Part shown: one piece after another, positions 18,653 to 27,608 of the stretch
How positions within the stretch are numbered: position 1 is the first letter of the stretch
Layout of the letters: each line of letters opens with the position of its first letter
Assembly: GCA_963816745.1 (NCBI GenBank)
Contig: CAWFLQ010000006.1
Coordinates: 1,426,001-1,490,000 of the forward strand
Reading direction: 5' to 3'
Length of the DNA stretch: 64,000 nucleotides
Source: VAZQ01 sp963816745
GTDB lineage: Bacteria; Pseudomonadota; Alphaproteobacteria; Rhizobiales; Xanthobacteraceae
Translations under genes and position numbers: made by a program
Notes under the pieces: model-generated
Told to the model about the DNA's origin: nothing
The model's input: only the letters and a program-made list of their open reading frames with translations
Databases searched by the model: none

Positions 18653-18819
18653 CTAGTGCGGTGGCCCTGACGTTCCGATCAGTCTCGCAGCACGTTCTTC
18701 ATCGGAACGTCAGAGCCAAAACCGCACTAGAACCATAAATTTGCTAGTGTCCCTTTGCTTCCAACGTTCGCACCCGAGCGTGCTGCAATGTGATGCGAAC
18801 GTTGGAAGCGGGACACTAG
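18653..18819. repeat. Tandem pair of CTAG-bounded palindromes
   Basis: Two imperfect palindromes of 78 and 76 bp separated by 13 nt (AACCATAAATTTG). The first (18653-18730) has perfect 10-bp ends CTAGTGCGGT/ACCGCACTAG and an inner 12-bp stem (18668-18679 with 18701-18712). The second (18744-18819) has ends CTAGTGTCCC/GGGACACTAG and a 15-bp inner stem. Loops contain GCAGC or GCTGC. The same architecture recurs at 23055 and 45247. Confidence 0.9.
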
Positions 18820-18865
18820 TGCGACGCAGACCGTGATTTAATTCCGGCGGCGGCCGGGGGAGCCG

Positions 18866-19360
18866 ATGAGCAAGAAGCGCCGCAGCTACGAGGCCGGGCA
18901 TTCGCCGAAGTTCATGGTCGTCATCGACGACTCGCCCGAATGCGACCGCGCGCTTTATTTCGCCAGCCGCCGTTCGCTGCGGATCGGCGCGACCGTGCTG
19001 ATGCTGCGGGTGATCGAGACCCAGGACCGCAATCAGCAATGGCTCGGCGTCGCCGACATCATGCGCGCGGAAGCGCACGAGGAGGCCAATGCCGTGCTCG
19101 ACCGCCACGCCGCGCGCTCCGCGAGCATCACCGGCGTCATGCCGCAGCGCGTCATCCGCGAGGGCGAGAAGACCCAGGAAGTGCTCAACCTCATCGAGGA
19201 CGATGAGGACATCGCCATCCTGGTGCTCGCCGCCGCCACGGGCAAGGAAGGTCCCGGGCCGCTGGTGTCCAGCATCGGCAAGAGCGCCGGCGATTTCCCC
19301 ATCCCGGTCGCCATCGTCCCCAGCCACCTCACCGACGAGGAGCTCGACGCGATGTCCTAG
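18866..19360 (+). CDS. Universal stress protein (UspA family)
   Basis: A 164-residue single-domain Usp. FMVVIDDSPECDRALYFASR at residues 16-35 is the first strand and ATP-site Asp region. Near residue 130 GKEGPGPLVSSIGKSAGDFP holds a variant of the G2xG9xG(S/T) nucleotide loop. Usp proteins bind ATP or AMP and protect cells in starvation or stress. The TAG stop is the CTAG end of a palindromic repeat. Isolated between repeats; likely monocistronic. Confidence 0.85.
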   Translation: MSKKRRSYEAGHSPKFMVVIDDSPECDRALYFASRRSLRIGATVLMLRVIETQDRNQQWLGVADIMRAEAHEEANAVLDRHAARSASITGVMPQRVIREGEKTQEVLNLIEDDEDIAILVLAAATGKEGPGPLVSSIGKSAGDFPIPVAIVPSHLTDEELDAMS

Positions 19361-19427
19361 TGTCCCGATTCCGAAGCTCGCAAGCACTTGCAGCGCGCTC
19401 CCATGCGAGCTTCGGGTTCGGGGCGCC
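19357..19427. repeat. Single CTAG-type palindrome, right end decayed
   Basis: A lone member of the ~77-bp palindrome family. The left end CTAGTGTCCCGA is intact and provides the stop codon of the preceding stress-protein gene. The inner stem CCGAAGCTCGCA/TGCGAGCTTCGG pairs well. The right end has drifted to GGGGCGCC instead of GGGACACTAG. Confidence 0.8.
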
Positions 19428-19527
19428 TTGAACTTCCACTGCCCGGCGCCACCTATTACAATACGGTGACAAACCGACGAATTTCCGCGTGGGCCCTTAG
19501 TTCCTACGCCGGACCAAGGAGCAAGCC

Positions 19528-20094
19528 ATGTTCATCCAGACCGAGCCGACCCCCAATCCGGCCACGCTCAAGTTCCTGCCGGGACGGGCCGTGCTGGCCA
19601 GCGGCACGCTCGATATGCGTGACAAGGACGCCGCCGCCGCCCAGTCGCCGCTGGCCGAGCGCCTGTTCGGCATCGCCGGCGTGTCGGGCGTGTTCTTCGG
19701 CTCCGACTTCATCGCCGTCACCAAGGCGGCCGGCGAATGGCAGCAGCTCAAGCCCGCGATCCTCGGCGCCATCATGGAGCACTTCATGTCCGGCGCGCCG
19801 CTGGTGAGCGGCGAGGACAAGGCCGCGACGGACGGGAGCGACGAGTTCTTCGAGGCGAAGGATTCCGAGACCGTCGCCACCATCAAGGAGCTGATCGAGG
19901 CGCGCGTGCGGCCGGCGGTGGCCAACGACGGCGGCGACATCACCTTCCGCGGCTTCAAGGACGGCGTGGTCTATCTCGACATGAAGGGCGCCTGCTCGGG
20001 TTGCCCGTCGTCGACCGCGACGCTCCGCCACGGCATCCAGAACCTGCTGCGCCACTATCTGCCCGACGTGGTCGAAGTCCGGCCGATGGGATAG
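19528..20094 (+). CDS. NifU/Nfu-type iron-sulfur scaffold protein
   Basis: Fe-S cluster carrier delivering clusters to apo-proteins. An N-terminal Nfu_N domain (MFIQTEPTPNPATLKFLPGR to about residue 90) is joined to a C-terminal NifU domain (about 110-188) with IEARVRPAVANDGGDI and the cluster-binding CSGCPSS motif. 188 residues, typical of the alphaproteobacterial/mitochondrial NFU1 type. Monocistronic; flanked by repeats. Intact frame. Confidence 0.92.
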   Translation: MFIQTEPTPNPATLKFLPGRAVLASGTLDMRDKDAAAAQSPLAERLFGIAGVSGVFFGSDFIAVTKAAGEWQQLKPAILGAIMEHFMSGAPLVSGEDKAATDGSDEFFEAKDSETVATIKELIEARVRPAVANDGGDITFRGFKDGVVYLDMKGACSGCPSSTATLRHGIQNLLRHYLPDVVEVRPMG

Positions 20095-20125
20095 CCCGCA
20101 CGCCGGAAGGCGGAGGACCTATGAC

Positions 20126-20195
20126 AGCGAATAGCGAATAGCGAATGGCGAATAGCGTCGGCCCCTATTCGCTACTCGCTATTTGCTATTCGCTA
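20126..20195. repeat. Heptad-repeat hairpin (AGCGAAT)n
   Basis: Four tandem copies of a 7-bp unit (AGCGAAT with one GGCGAAT variant) face three to four inverted copies (ATTCGCT, ACTCGCT, ATTTGCT) across a GTCGGCCCCT centre, forming a long hairpin. Close relatives lie at 32186 and 56363. It separates the Nfu gene from tsaB and could act as a terminator or RNA-stability element. Confidence 0.85.
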
Positions 20196-20233
20196 CGTTG
20201 CGTCTTCCGCAGCTCGTCTTCCGTCGTCTGACT

Positions 20234-20913
20234 ATGCGCGTCCTTGCCATCGACACCGCTCTCGAAGCCTGCTCGGCCGCCGTGCTCGCAGCGCGGCATC
20301 ATCACCGCCAGCGAGACGCTGCCCATGGCACGCGGCCACGCGGAGGCACTGATGCCGCTGGTCGCGCGCGTGATGGACCTCGCCGACATCGAGTTCGCCG
20401 ATCTCGACCGCATCGCCGTCACCACCGGCCCCGGCAGCTTCACCGGGCTGCGGGTGGGGATATCGGCCACCCGCGGCATCGCGCTGGCGGCGGGCAAGCC
20501 GGCGATCGGCCTCTCCACACTCGCCGCCTTCGGCGCCCCGCTGATTGCCGAGGACGACAGCACGCAACGTGGTGGCCGCGATCGACGCCCGTCACGACCA
20601 TGTCTATCTGCAGGTGTTCGGCACCGGCGGGCGCACGCTGGTCGCGCCCCGGATTGCGACGCTGCGCGATGCCCTGCGCGCGGCGATGACGGGACCGGCC
20701 CGCATCATCGGCACGGCCGCCGCGCAGTTGGCGGCAGCGTGGCCGAAGGGCGCCGATCAACCCTTGCAGGTCGAGCAACGCAAGGCCCCTGACATCGTCT
20801 GGATCGCGCGACTCGGCGCCGCCGCGACCGAAGGCTACGGCCCGCCGAAGCCGCTCTACCTGCGCGCGCCGGACGCCCAGCCCCAGGACGCCGCCCGCCT
20901 GCCCCGCCGATGA
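20234..20913 (+). CDS. tsaB: TsaB, t6A37 synthesis protein, two frame breaks
   Basis: Inactive glycoprotease-fold partner of TsaD in the complex that makes N6-threonylcarbamoyladenosine at A37 of ANN-decoding tRNAs. It begins MRVLAIDTALEACSAAVLA and contains RIAVTTGPGSFTGLRVGISA, the TsaB hallmark. Extra bases near 20293 and 20565 shift the frame; the three pieces join to about 226 residues ending in DAARLPRR. The stop overlaps the start of rimI, its usual partner. Confidence 0.9.
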
Positions 20914-21384
20914 TCGAGTTCATCAGGCGCCTGTTTACACGCGGCGAGCCCGGCCTGTCCGAAGCCGGCCCCCGCGATGCCCGCGCCTTTGCCGCGCTGC
21001 ACGGCGCCTCGTTCCACCGCGGATGGAGCGACGGCGAATTCGAGCAGTTGCTGTTCGACCGCAATATCGTCGCCCATCGCGCCCTGGTGGGGGCGGCACC
21101 TCGTGGGGTTCATCCTGTCGCGACTGGTGGCGGGGGAGGCGGAAATCCTGTCGGTCGCCGTCGCCTCCTCGCGGCGCGGCAAGGGACTGGCGCGGCGGCT
21201 GCTCGATCTCAATCTGCGCCGGCTCGCAGGGCTGGGCGCCCGCACGGTCTTTCTCGAGGTGGACGAGGGCAACGTGCCGGCCCGCCGGCTCTATCAGCGC
21301 GCGGGCTTCCGCGACGTCGGCCGCCGGCCCGGATATTATGCGCCCGGCCAAGGCGCGCTGATTCTGCGCCGCGATCTGGTGTGA
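20910..21384 (+). CDS. rimI: RimI, ribosomal protein S18 alanine acetyltransferase, one frame break
   Basis: GNAT enzyme acetylating the N-terminal Ala of S18. The reading starts MIEFIRRLFTRGEPGLSEAG and shows ILSVAVASSRRGKGLARRLL (acetyl-CoA loop) and VDEGNVPARRLYQRAGFRDV. An extra G in the GGGG run near 21096 (GTGGGGGCGG) breaks the frame after ALVG; removal gives ALVGRHLVGFILSR. About 157 residues. The gene is coupled to tsaB by an ATGA overlap, a conserved bacterial pairing. Confidence 0.9.
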
Positions 21385-21453
21385 CCTACCCCGAATGCCT
21401 CGAACATCCGGTGGATTCGGACCCGCCGGCCGTGATATCCCGGCCAGGGTAAG

Positions 21454-21554
21454 CGGATTTGACGTTCCTGCAGTGCTGCAGCGAGTTCGTCGGTTCCGAC
21501 GTTCGTAAAAGTGCATGCTGCAAAATGATACGAACGCCGGAACCGGGACACTAG
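21454..21554. repeat. Hybrid/decayed CTAG palindrome
   Basis: The left portion (GGATTTGACGTTCCT, 21455-21469) matches the left arm of the palindrome at 45335. The right portion folds by itself (CGGTTCCGACGTTCGTA with TACGAACGCCGGAACCG) and ends GGGACACTAG. The outer left end of the second palindrome and the right end of the first are missing, so it looks like two adjacent units fused by an internal deletion. Confidence 0.75.
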
Positions 21555-21567
21555 CCGGAGAAGCGTC

Positions 21568-22002
21568 GTGAGCGCGCCGAAGCCTAGAGACATCGAAGCT
21601 TTATGCGCTGCCAAAGGCATGCGCATGACCGAGCAGCGCCGCGTGATCGCGCGCGTGCTGGCGGCGGCCGACGACCACCCCGACGTCGAGGAGCTCTACC
21701 GGCGTTGCGCCGCAGTCGATGATCGCATCTCGATCTCCACGGTCTACCGGACCGTGAAGCTGTTCGAGGATTCCGGCATCATCGAGCGCCACGATTTCCG
21801 CAACGGGCGCGCGCGTTACGAGCAGATGCCCGACAGCCACCACGACCATCTCATCAACCTGCGCACCGGTGAGGTGATCGAGTTCCAGTCCGAGGAGATC
21901 GAGCGGCTGCAAGCCGAGGTGGCGCGCCGCCTCGGCTATCGGCTGGTCGACCACCGGCTCGAGCTCTACGCGGTGCCGCTCGAGGACAAGCCCAAACGAT
22001 GA
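21568..22002 (+). CDS. fur: Fur-family metalloregulator (Fur/Mur)
   Basis: A 144-residue Fur-family repressor. The winged-helix domain covers residues 1-80 (RMTEQRRVIARVLAAADDHP, RISISTVYRTVKLFEDSGII) and the dimer domain has HHDHLINLRTGEVIEF with the His-rich metal site. No CxxC zinc motif is seen, as in alphaproteobacterial Fur/Mur, which respond to manganese in Rhizobiales. A separate irr gene at 51 kb takes over iron control. It may form a unit with the TctC gene 58 bp downstream, though no functional link is obvious. Confidence 0.88.
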   Translation: MSAPKPRDIEALCAAKGMRMTEQRRVIARVLAAADDHPDVEELYRRCAAVDDRISISTVYRTVKLFEDSGIIERHDFRNGRARYEQMPDSHHDHLINLRTGEVIEFQSEEIERLQAEVARRLGYRLVDHRLELYAVPLEDKPKR

Positions 22003-22060
22003 CGCTCAGACCGGCTTCCGCAAAATAAAGACGATAAGGAAGCCGCCAGGGAGGGAAACG

Positions 22061-23044
22061 ATGAGAAGAACGTGGAACGTCCTGCTCGGTCTCGTTCTCG
22101 CCACCGGCCTCGCCGCGGGATCCGCCGCCGCGCAGTCAGCGAAATTCCCGGACAAGCCGATCAAGATCCTCGTCGGCTTTTCCGCCGGCGGCGGCACCGA
22201 CGTTGTCGCCCGCATTCTGGCGCTGAAGATGTCCGAGAGCCTCGGCCAAACCGTTGTCGTGGAGAACCGTCCGGGCGCCAGCGGCCTCATCGCCGGCGAT
22301 GTCGTGGCCAAGTCGCCGGCGGACGGGTACACGCTGATGATGGGCAGCCAGACGACGTACGCGGTCGCGCCCACGCTTTACAAGAAGGAATCGCTCGATC
22401 CGGCTCGCGACTTTGCGGGGGTCGCGATGGGAGCCATCTCGCCGCTGGTCTTGGTCGTGCACCCGTCGGTGACGGCGCAATCGGTCAAGGACGTGATCGC
22501 GCTGGCGAAAGCCAAGCCGGGCACGGTCTACTTCGGCTCGGGCGGCCTCGGGACGACTCCGCACATGACGGGCGAGCTGTTCTCGTCGGTCGCCGGTATC
22601 AAGTTGGCGCACGTTCCCTATCGCGGTGAAGCGCCAGCCATCAACGATCTCATCGGCGGGCAGATTCCGCTGATGTTTGCGAACTTGTCGGCGGTCATCG
22701 GCAATATCCGCGCGGGGCAGTTGCGCGCGCTCGCCGTCACCAGCACGCAGCGGGCGCCCGCCGCTCCCGAAATCCCCACTGTGGCGGAGGCGGGCCTGCC
22801 CGGCTTCGAAGCCGCGACCTGGTTCGCGCTCGTGGCGCCCGCGGGAACGCCCGGCGACGTCCTCGCAAAGCTCAACGCGGAGGTCAAACGCGCGCTGGCC
22901 CAGCCGGACGTCAAGCAGCGTTTCGCCGATCTCGGCATGACCGCCGAGGACAGCACACCCGCCGCGCTCGATGCCTACATCAAGTCCGAAATCGCGAAAT
23001 GGACGAAGGTGATCAAGGACGCCAACATCCGCGCGCCGGAATAG
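22061..23044 (+). CDS. Tripartite tricarboxylate transporter receptor, Bug/TctC family
   Basis: A 327-residue periplasmic receptor: signal peptide MRRTWNVLLGLVLATGLAAG with cleavage near AAAQS, then FPDKPIKILVGFSAGGGTDV, VVENRPGASGLIAGDVVAKS, HVPYRGEAPAINDLIGGQIP and IPTVAEAGLPGFEAATWFAL, all Bug signatures. About 40% alike by eye to the 980-1999 protein, so two divergent orphan receptors are present. No membrane components nearby; ligand unknown. Confidence 0.9.
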   Translation: MRRTWNVLLGLVLATGLAAGSAAAQSAKFPDKPIKILVGFSAGGGTDVVARILALKMSESLGQTVVVENRPGASGLIAGDVVAKSPADGYTLMMGSQTTYAVAPTLYKKESLDPARDFAGVAMGAISPLVLVVHPSVTAQSVKDVIALAKAKPGTVYFGSGGLGTTPHMTGELFSSVAGIKLAHVPYRGEAPAINDLIGGQIPLMFANLSAVIGNIRAGQLRALAVTSTQRAPAAPEIPTVAEAGLPGFEAATWFALVAPAGTPGDVLAKLNAEVKRALAQPDVKQRFADLGMTAEDSTPAALDAYIKSEIAKWTKVIKDANIRAPE

Positions 23045-23054
23045 CTGAGCGGTG

Positions 23055-23221
23055 CTAGTGTCCCGATTCCGAAGTTCGCCAGCACTTGCTGCGCACTCTC
23101 AAGCGAACTTCGGAATCAAAGGGACACTGGCAACTCTATGATTCTAGTGCCCCTTTTGAACCCGAAGTTCGCAACCACTCTTGCAGCAACAGCTGAGCGA
23201 ACTTCGGGTTCGGGGCACTAG
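23055..23221. repeat. Tandem pair of CTAG-bounded palindromes
   Basis: A 76-bp palindrome (23055-23130; ends CTAGTGTCCC/GGGACACTGG, inner stem on CCGAAGTTCGC) is followed after a 13-nt spacer (CAACTCTATGATT) by a 78-bp one (23144-23221; ends CTAGTGCCCC/GGGGCACTAG, inner stem AACCCGAAGTTCGC). Unit size and spacer length match the pairs at 18653 and 45247. It fills most of the gap between tctC and miaB. Confidence 0.9.
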
Positions 23222-23359
23222 ACCCCTGCTTTCCTTTTGCACCCAAACCGGCTATGAGGGAGCCCTCCGGCTGGCCCTCTCGTGATGCCGGATTTATGAC
23301 CAATATCAAGGAGTTGAAAGCGCCCCTGCGGGTCCGGGGGCGCTCCTGACCTGACCGGC

Positions 23360-24760
23360 ATGAACGGACCGCGCAAAGTCTACATCAAGTCTTTCGGCTG
23401 CCAGATGAACGTCTACGATTCCCATCGTATGGCGGACACGCTCGCGCCCGAGGGCTTCGCCGAGACCGCCCGCGTCGAGGACGCCGATCTCGTCATCCTC
23501 AACACCTGCCACATCCGCGAGAAGGCGGCCGACAAGGTCTATTCCGAGCTCGGTCGCATCCGAGTGCTCAAGGAGGAGGCGGCCCGCCGGCCGGCGCGTG
23601 ACGGTCGCGGTCGCGGGCTGCGTCGCCCAGGCCGAGGGCGAGGAGATCATCCGCCGCGCCCCAGCCGTCGATCTCGTGGTCGGGCCGCAGAACTATCACC
23701 GACTTCCCTCGCTCCTCGCGCGCGTAACTCGCGAGGGTGCCCTCGTCGACACCGAGTTTCCGGTCGAGGACAAGTTCGACGTGCTGGCGCCGCCGAGCCG
23801 CGAGGCGACGCGCGCGCGCGGCGTATCCGCGTTCGTCACCGTGCAGGAAGGCTGCGACAAGTTCTGCACGTTCTGCGTCGTGCCCTATACGCGCGGCGCC
23901 GAAGACATCGCGGCCGGTCATGAAGATCGTCGCCGAGGCGAGCGCGCCTCGCCGAGGCCGGCGTGCGCGAGGTCACGCTGATCGGCCAGAACGTCAACGC
24001 CTATCACGGCGAAGGACCGGACGGGCGGCCGTGGACGCTCGGGCGCCTGCTCGCGCGCATCGCCGACGTGCCCGGCGATCGCGCGGCTGCGCTACACCAC
24101 CAGCCATCCCTGCGACATGGACGACAAGCCTGATCGCGGCGCATCGCGACCTGCCGGGCCTGATGCCCTATCTGCATCTGCCGGTGCAGTCCGGCTCCGA
24201 CCGCATCCTCGCCGCCATGAACCGACGCCACACGCGCGCGGATTATCTCGACGCGATCGCGCGCGTGCGCGCCGCGCAGCCCGACATGGCGTTCTCCTCC
24301 GATTTCATCGTCGGCTTCCCCGGCGAGCGCGAGGATGATTTTCAAGCGACGCTCTCGCTGGTCGGACGAGGTCGGCTACGCCGGCGCCTTCTCCTTCAAG
24401 TATTCGCCCCGGCCGGGCACGCCGGCCGCCGAGATGCCGGACCAACTGCCCGAGGAGGTCAAATCCGAGCGGCTTTACCGCTTGCAGGCGGCAATCGACC
24501 GTCACCAGGCCGCGTTTCAACGCGCAATGCGTCGGGCGCACCTTCGACGTGCTGTTCGAAAAGCCGGGACGCCATCCTGGCCAGATCGTCGGCCGCTCCC
24601 CATATCTCCAGCCAGTCGCAGGTCATGGCTCCAGCAACGAATGATCGGGGAAATCGCCGCGGTGACGATCACCGAGATCCGCGCCAACAGCCTGTTCGGC
24701 GCGCTCGCCACAGCGCGTGCGGAACGTATGCGCGCGGCGCCAATGCTGGCGGAGGGCTGA
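23360..24760 (+). CDS. miaB: MiaB, tRNA ms2i6A37 methylthiotransferase, about ten frame breaks
   Basis: Radical-SAM enzyme adding a methylthio group to i6A37. Pieces in all three frames join to a 460-residue MiaB: KVYIKSFGCQMNVYDSHRMA, LNTCHIREKAADKVYSELGR, EGCDKFCTFCVVPYTRG (radical-SAM CxxxCxxC), VTLIGQNVNAYHG, MPYLHLPVQSGSDRILAAMN, FSSDFIVGFPGE and a C-terminal TRAM domain. Extra bases lie near 23596, 23910, 23937, 24080, 24126, 24366, 24531, 24614 and 24645. It is the most damaged gene here but no conserved block is missing. First gene of miaB-phoH-ybeY-corC-lnt. Confidence 0.9.
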
Positions 24761-24870
24761 AGCCGTTGCGCTCGTCTCGATCGGATAACGGACCATTCGT
24801 GTCGCCACCGACTCGCGTCGGCGACAATGATCCCGGCACGCACTAGACTGCCGCGACTCAGCAGTCGCAA

Positions 24871-25852
24871 GTGGTGCTCGCGTTCGACGACAACCGGCTT
24901 GCGTCGCAGCTGTTCGGACAATACGGCCAGAACCTCGCGCTGATCGAGCGCCGGCTCGGCGTGGTCGCCGAGCAGCGCGGCAACCATGTCACCGTCGCAG
25001 GATCGCGCGACGCCATGGAGCAGGCGCGCCGCGTGCTCGAGGGACTTTACGAGCGGCTCAAGCGCGGCGACGAGCTCGTGTCCGGCGATGTCGACGGCGC
25101 GATCCGGCTCGCGATCGCGCAGGGCTCGCTGTTCGACTACGACCCCGCGACGGCGCGGCCGAGCTTCGAGGAGATCAACCTGCGCAAGCGCCCGGTGCGC
25201 GCGCGCACCGCCGCGCAGGACGCCTATATCCGCGCGCTGCGGCGCCATGCATTGGTGTTCGGCACCGGGCCCGCGGGCACCGGCAAGACCTGGCTCGCGG
25301 TGGCGCACGCGGTGCAACTGTTCGAGCGCAAGGAGGTGGACCGCATCATCCTGTCGCGGCCGGCGGTCGAGGCCGGCGAGCGGCTCGGCTTCCTGCCCGG
25401 CGACATGCGCGAGAAGGTCGATCCCTATCTGCGCCCGATCTACGACGCGCTCTACGACCTGATGGATGCGCGCATCGTCGAGCGCGCCATGCAGACCGGC
25501 GAGATCGAGATCGCGCCGCTCGCCTTCATGCGCGGGCGCACGCTTGTCGAACGCCGTGGTGATCCTCGACGAGGCGCAGAATACGACCTCGATGCAGATG
25601 AAGATGTTCCTCACCCGGCTCGGCGAGAACAGCCGCATGATCGTCACCGGCGACCCGAGCCAGGTCGACCTGCCGCCCGGACAGACCTCCGGGCTGGCGG
25701 AGGCGACGCGGCTGCTGCGCAACGTCGAGGGCATCGGCCACGTCGTCTACACCGCCGAGGACGTCATCCGGCACGAGCTGGTGGCGCGCATCGTCGACGC
25801 CTACGACAAGGCGACGCCAGCTTCGGGCTCCAAGCGAGATGGGAAGCCGTGA
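24871..25852 (+). CDS. phoH: PhoH-like ATPase (YbeZ), one frame break
   Basis: P-loop ATPase associated with YbeY in RNA metabolism. VVLAFDDNRLASQLFGQYGQ starts the visible frame; GPAGTGKTWLAVAHAVQLF is Walker A, VVILDEAQNTTSMQMKMFLT Walker B, and RMIVTGDPSQVDLP the sensor region. An extra T near 25550 breaks RTLSNAVVILDEAQ. The GTG at 24871 follows an in-frame TAG, so a few N-terminal residues may be lost to another frame error. About 327 residues. Overlaps ybeY (GTGA). Confidence 0.92.
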
Positions 25853-26367
25853 GGGCAAAACCGGCGCAGGATGAGGCCCCCACGACCGCCGCCGGCCTCG
25901 TGCTCGAAGTGACGGCCGCCCCCGAGGCGCTCGCCGCGGAACCCGAGGTCCAGGCCTTCGTTGCAACCGCAATCGAGACGGCCGACGAGATTGCCGGCCC
26001 GGCACAAGGAGTCGTCGCCGTTCTGGTCGACGGCGACGAGCGCATCCGCACGCTCAACCGCGATTGGCGCGGCATCGACAAGGCGACCAACGTGCTTTCG
26101 TTCTGCTATCCCGACAGGCCGCGCAGGAGCGCCGCAACTACTCGGCGACATCGCGATCGCTTTTGAGACCGCTGCCGCGGAAGCCGCGGCCGAGGGCAAG
26201 CCGTTCGCCCATCACTGGCGCACCTCGCGGTGCATGGTTTTCTGCATCTCTTCGGATACGATCACGAGTCGGACGAGGATGCCGACGCGATGGAACGGCT
26301 CGAGCGCACCATTCTCGCCCGGCTCGGCGTCCCCGACCCGTACATCGCACGCGACGCCGAGGGCTGA
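25849..26367 (+). CDS. ybeY: YbeY endoribonuclease, two frame breaks
   Basis: Zinc-dependent endoribonuclease for 16S rRNA 3'-end maturation and ribosome quality control. It begins MRAKPAQDEAPTTAAGLVLE, then NRDWRGIDKATNVLSFAIP and LLGDIAIAFET. The metal site HLAVHGFLHLFGYDHE with its three histidines is recovered only after correcting an extra T near 26107 and a lost C near 26216. It ends ERTILARLGVPDPYIARDAEG at 26367. About 172 residues. Confidence 0.9.
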
Positions 26368-26379
26368 CACCTGATCGCC

Positions 26380-27608
26380 ATGCCCGACACCGATTCCCCA
26401 ATTCCGAGCGATCCGTCGGCCGCCGCCGGCTCATCGCGGAATTTGCCGGTTCCGGTGTCGCGGCCGAGCCAAGCGACCCGCGACAGCGGCGAAGGCTGGC
26501 TCGCGCGCGCGCTGCGGGCGATCTTCGGCTGGAAGCCGAGCACCATCCGCGCCGACCTCAAGGACGTGCTCGAGACGCCCGCGGGCGAGACCGGCTTCTC
26601 GCCGACCGAACGCAGGATGCTGAGCAACATCCTCGGGTTGCGCGAGCGGCGGATCGTGGATGTCATGGTGCCGCGCGCCGACATCATCGCGGTGCAGCGC
26701 GATATCGCGTTCGGCGAGCTCATGCAGGATATTCGAGAGCGCCGGCCATTCGCGGCTCGTGGTCTACGACGATACGCTCGACGACGCCGTCGGCATGGTC
26801 CACATCCGCGATCTGGTCGCGTTCATGACGATGCACGCGGCCGCCAGCGCGCAAGCCAACACGAAACGCAAGAAGCCGTTTCCCGCCGGCCTCGACCTCA
26901 AGGCTATCGACCTCTCGATGCCGCTGTCGGCGGACAAAGATCATCCGCGAGATCCTGTACGCGCCGCCCTCCATGCCGGTGCTCGATCTGCTCGCCAGGA
27001 TGCAGACGACCCGCATCCATCTTGCGCTCGTCGTCGACGAGTATGGCGGCGCCGACGGCGTGGTATCGATCGAGGACATCGTCGAGCAGATCGTCGGCGA
27101 GATCGCCGACGAGCACGACGAGGACACGCTGCCCGGCGTGGTTCGCCAGTCCGACGGCTCGTTTCTCGCCGATGCGCGCGCCAACCTCGAGGATGTCACC
27201 TCGATCGTCGGGCCGGAATTCGACGTCGGCGAGGTGGCCCAGGAGGTGGACACGCTCGCCGGCTATGTCGCGACCCGCATCGGCCGCGTGCCGGTGCGCG
27301 GCGAGCTCGTGCCCGGTCCCGGCCCGTTCGAGCTCGAAATCCTCGATGCCGATCCGCGCCGCGTAAAGAAGCTCAAGATCTACCACGGGCTGCACCGGCA
27401 GAACGGACAAAGCGACAAGGGCCGCGAGCTTCGGCAGGTCGCCACAACCATGGGCACGTCGTCGCCGTCGAGCGCACCCACCGCAGCAAGCGCCTCCACA
27501 CCATCGAATACGCCCCCGGCCCCTCCCCAATTGCCGGTGACGGGCGGCGAATCGGCTAAGCTCTCTCCCGACGCTGCGCCATCGACGACACCCGCCCGGC
27601 GAACGTGA
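26380..27608 (+). CDS. CBS-domain hemolysin/CorC-type protein, two frame breaks
   Basis: Cytosolic CorC/TlyC-like protein: a CBS pair (residues about 85-220; VDVMVPRADIIAVQRD, AGHSRLVVYDDTLDDAVGMV, LALVVDEYGGADGVVSIEDI) followed by a CorC_HlyC domain (VAQEVDTLAGYVATRIGRVP). It lacks the transmembrane DUF21 part, as expected for the form between ybeY and lnt. Extra bases near 26730 and 26940 shift the frame. The Pro/Ser/Thr-rich C-terminal ~70 residues are unusual and may be partly out of frame. Thought to act in magnesium/cobalt homeostasis. Confidence 0.88.

Noticed and set aside
20126..20195. CRISPR array
   Set aside because: Units are only 7 bp, without spacers, and are arranged as an inverted array; no cas genes are present.
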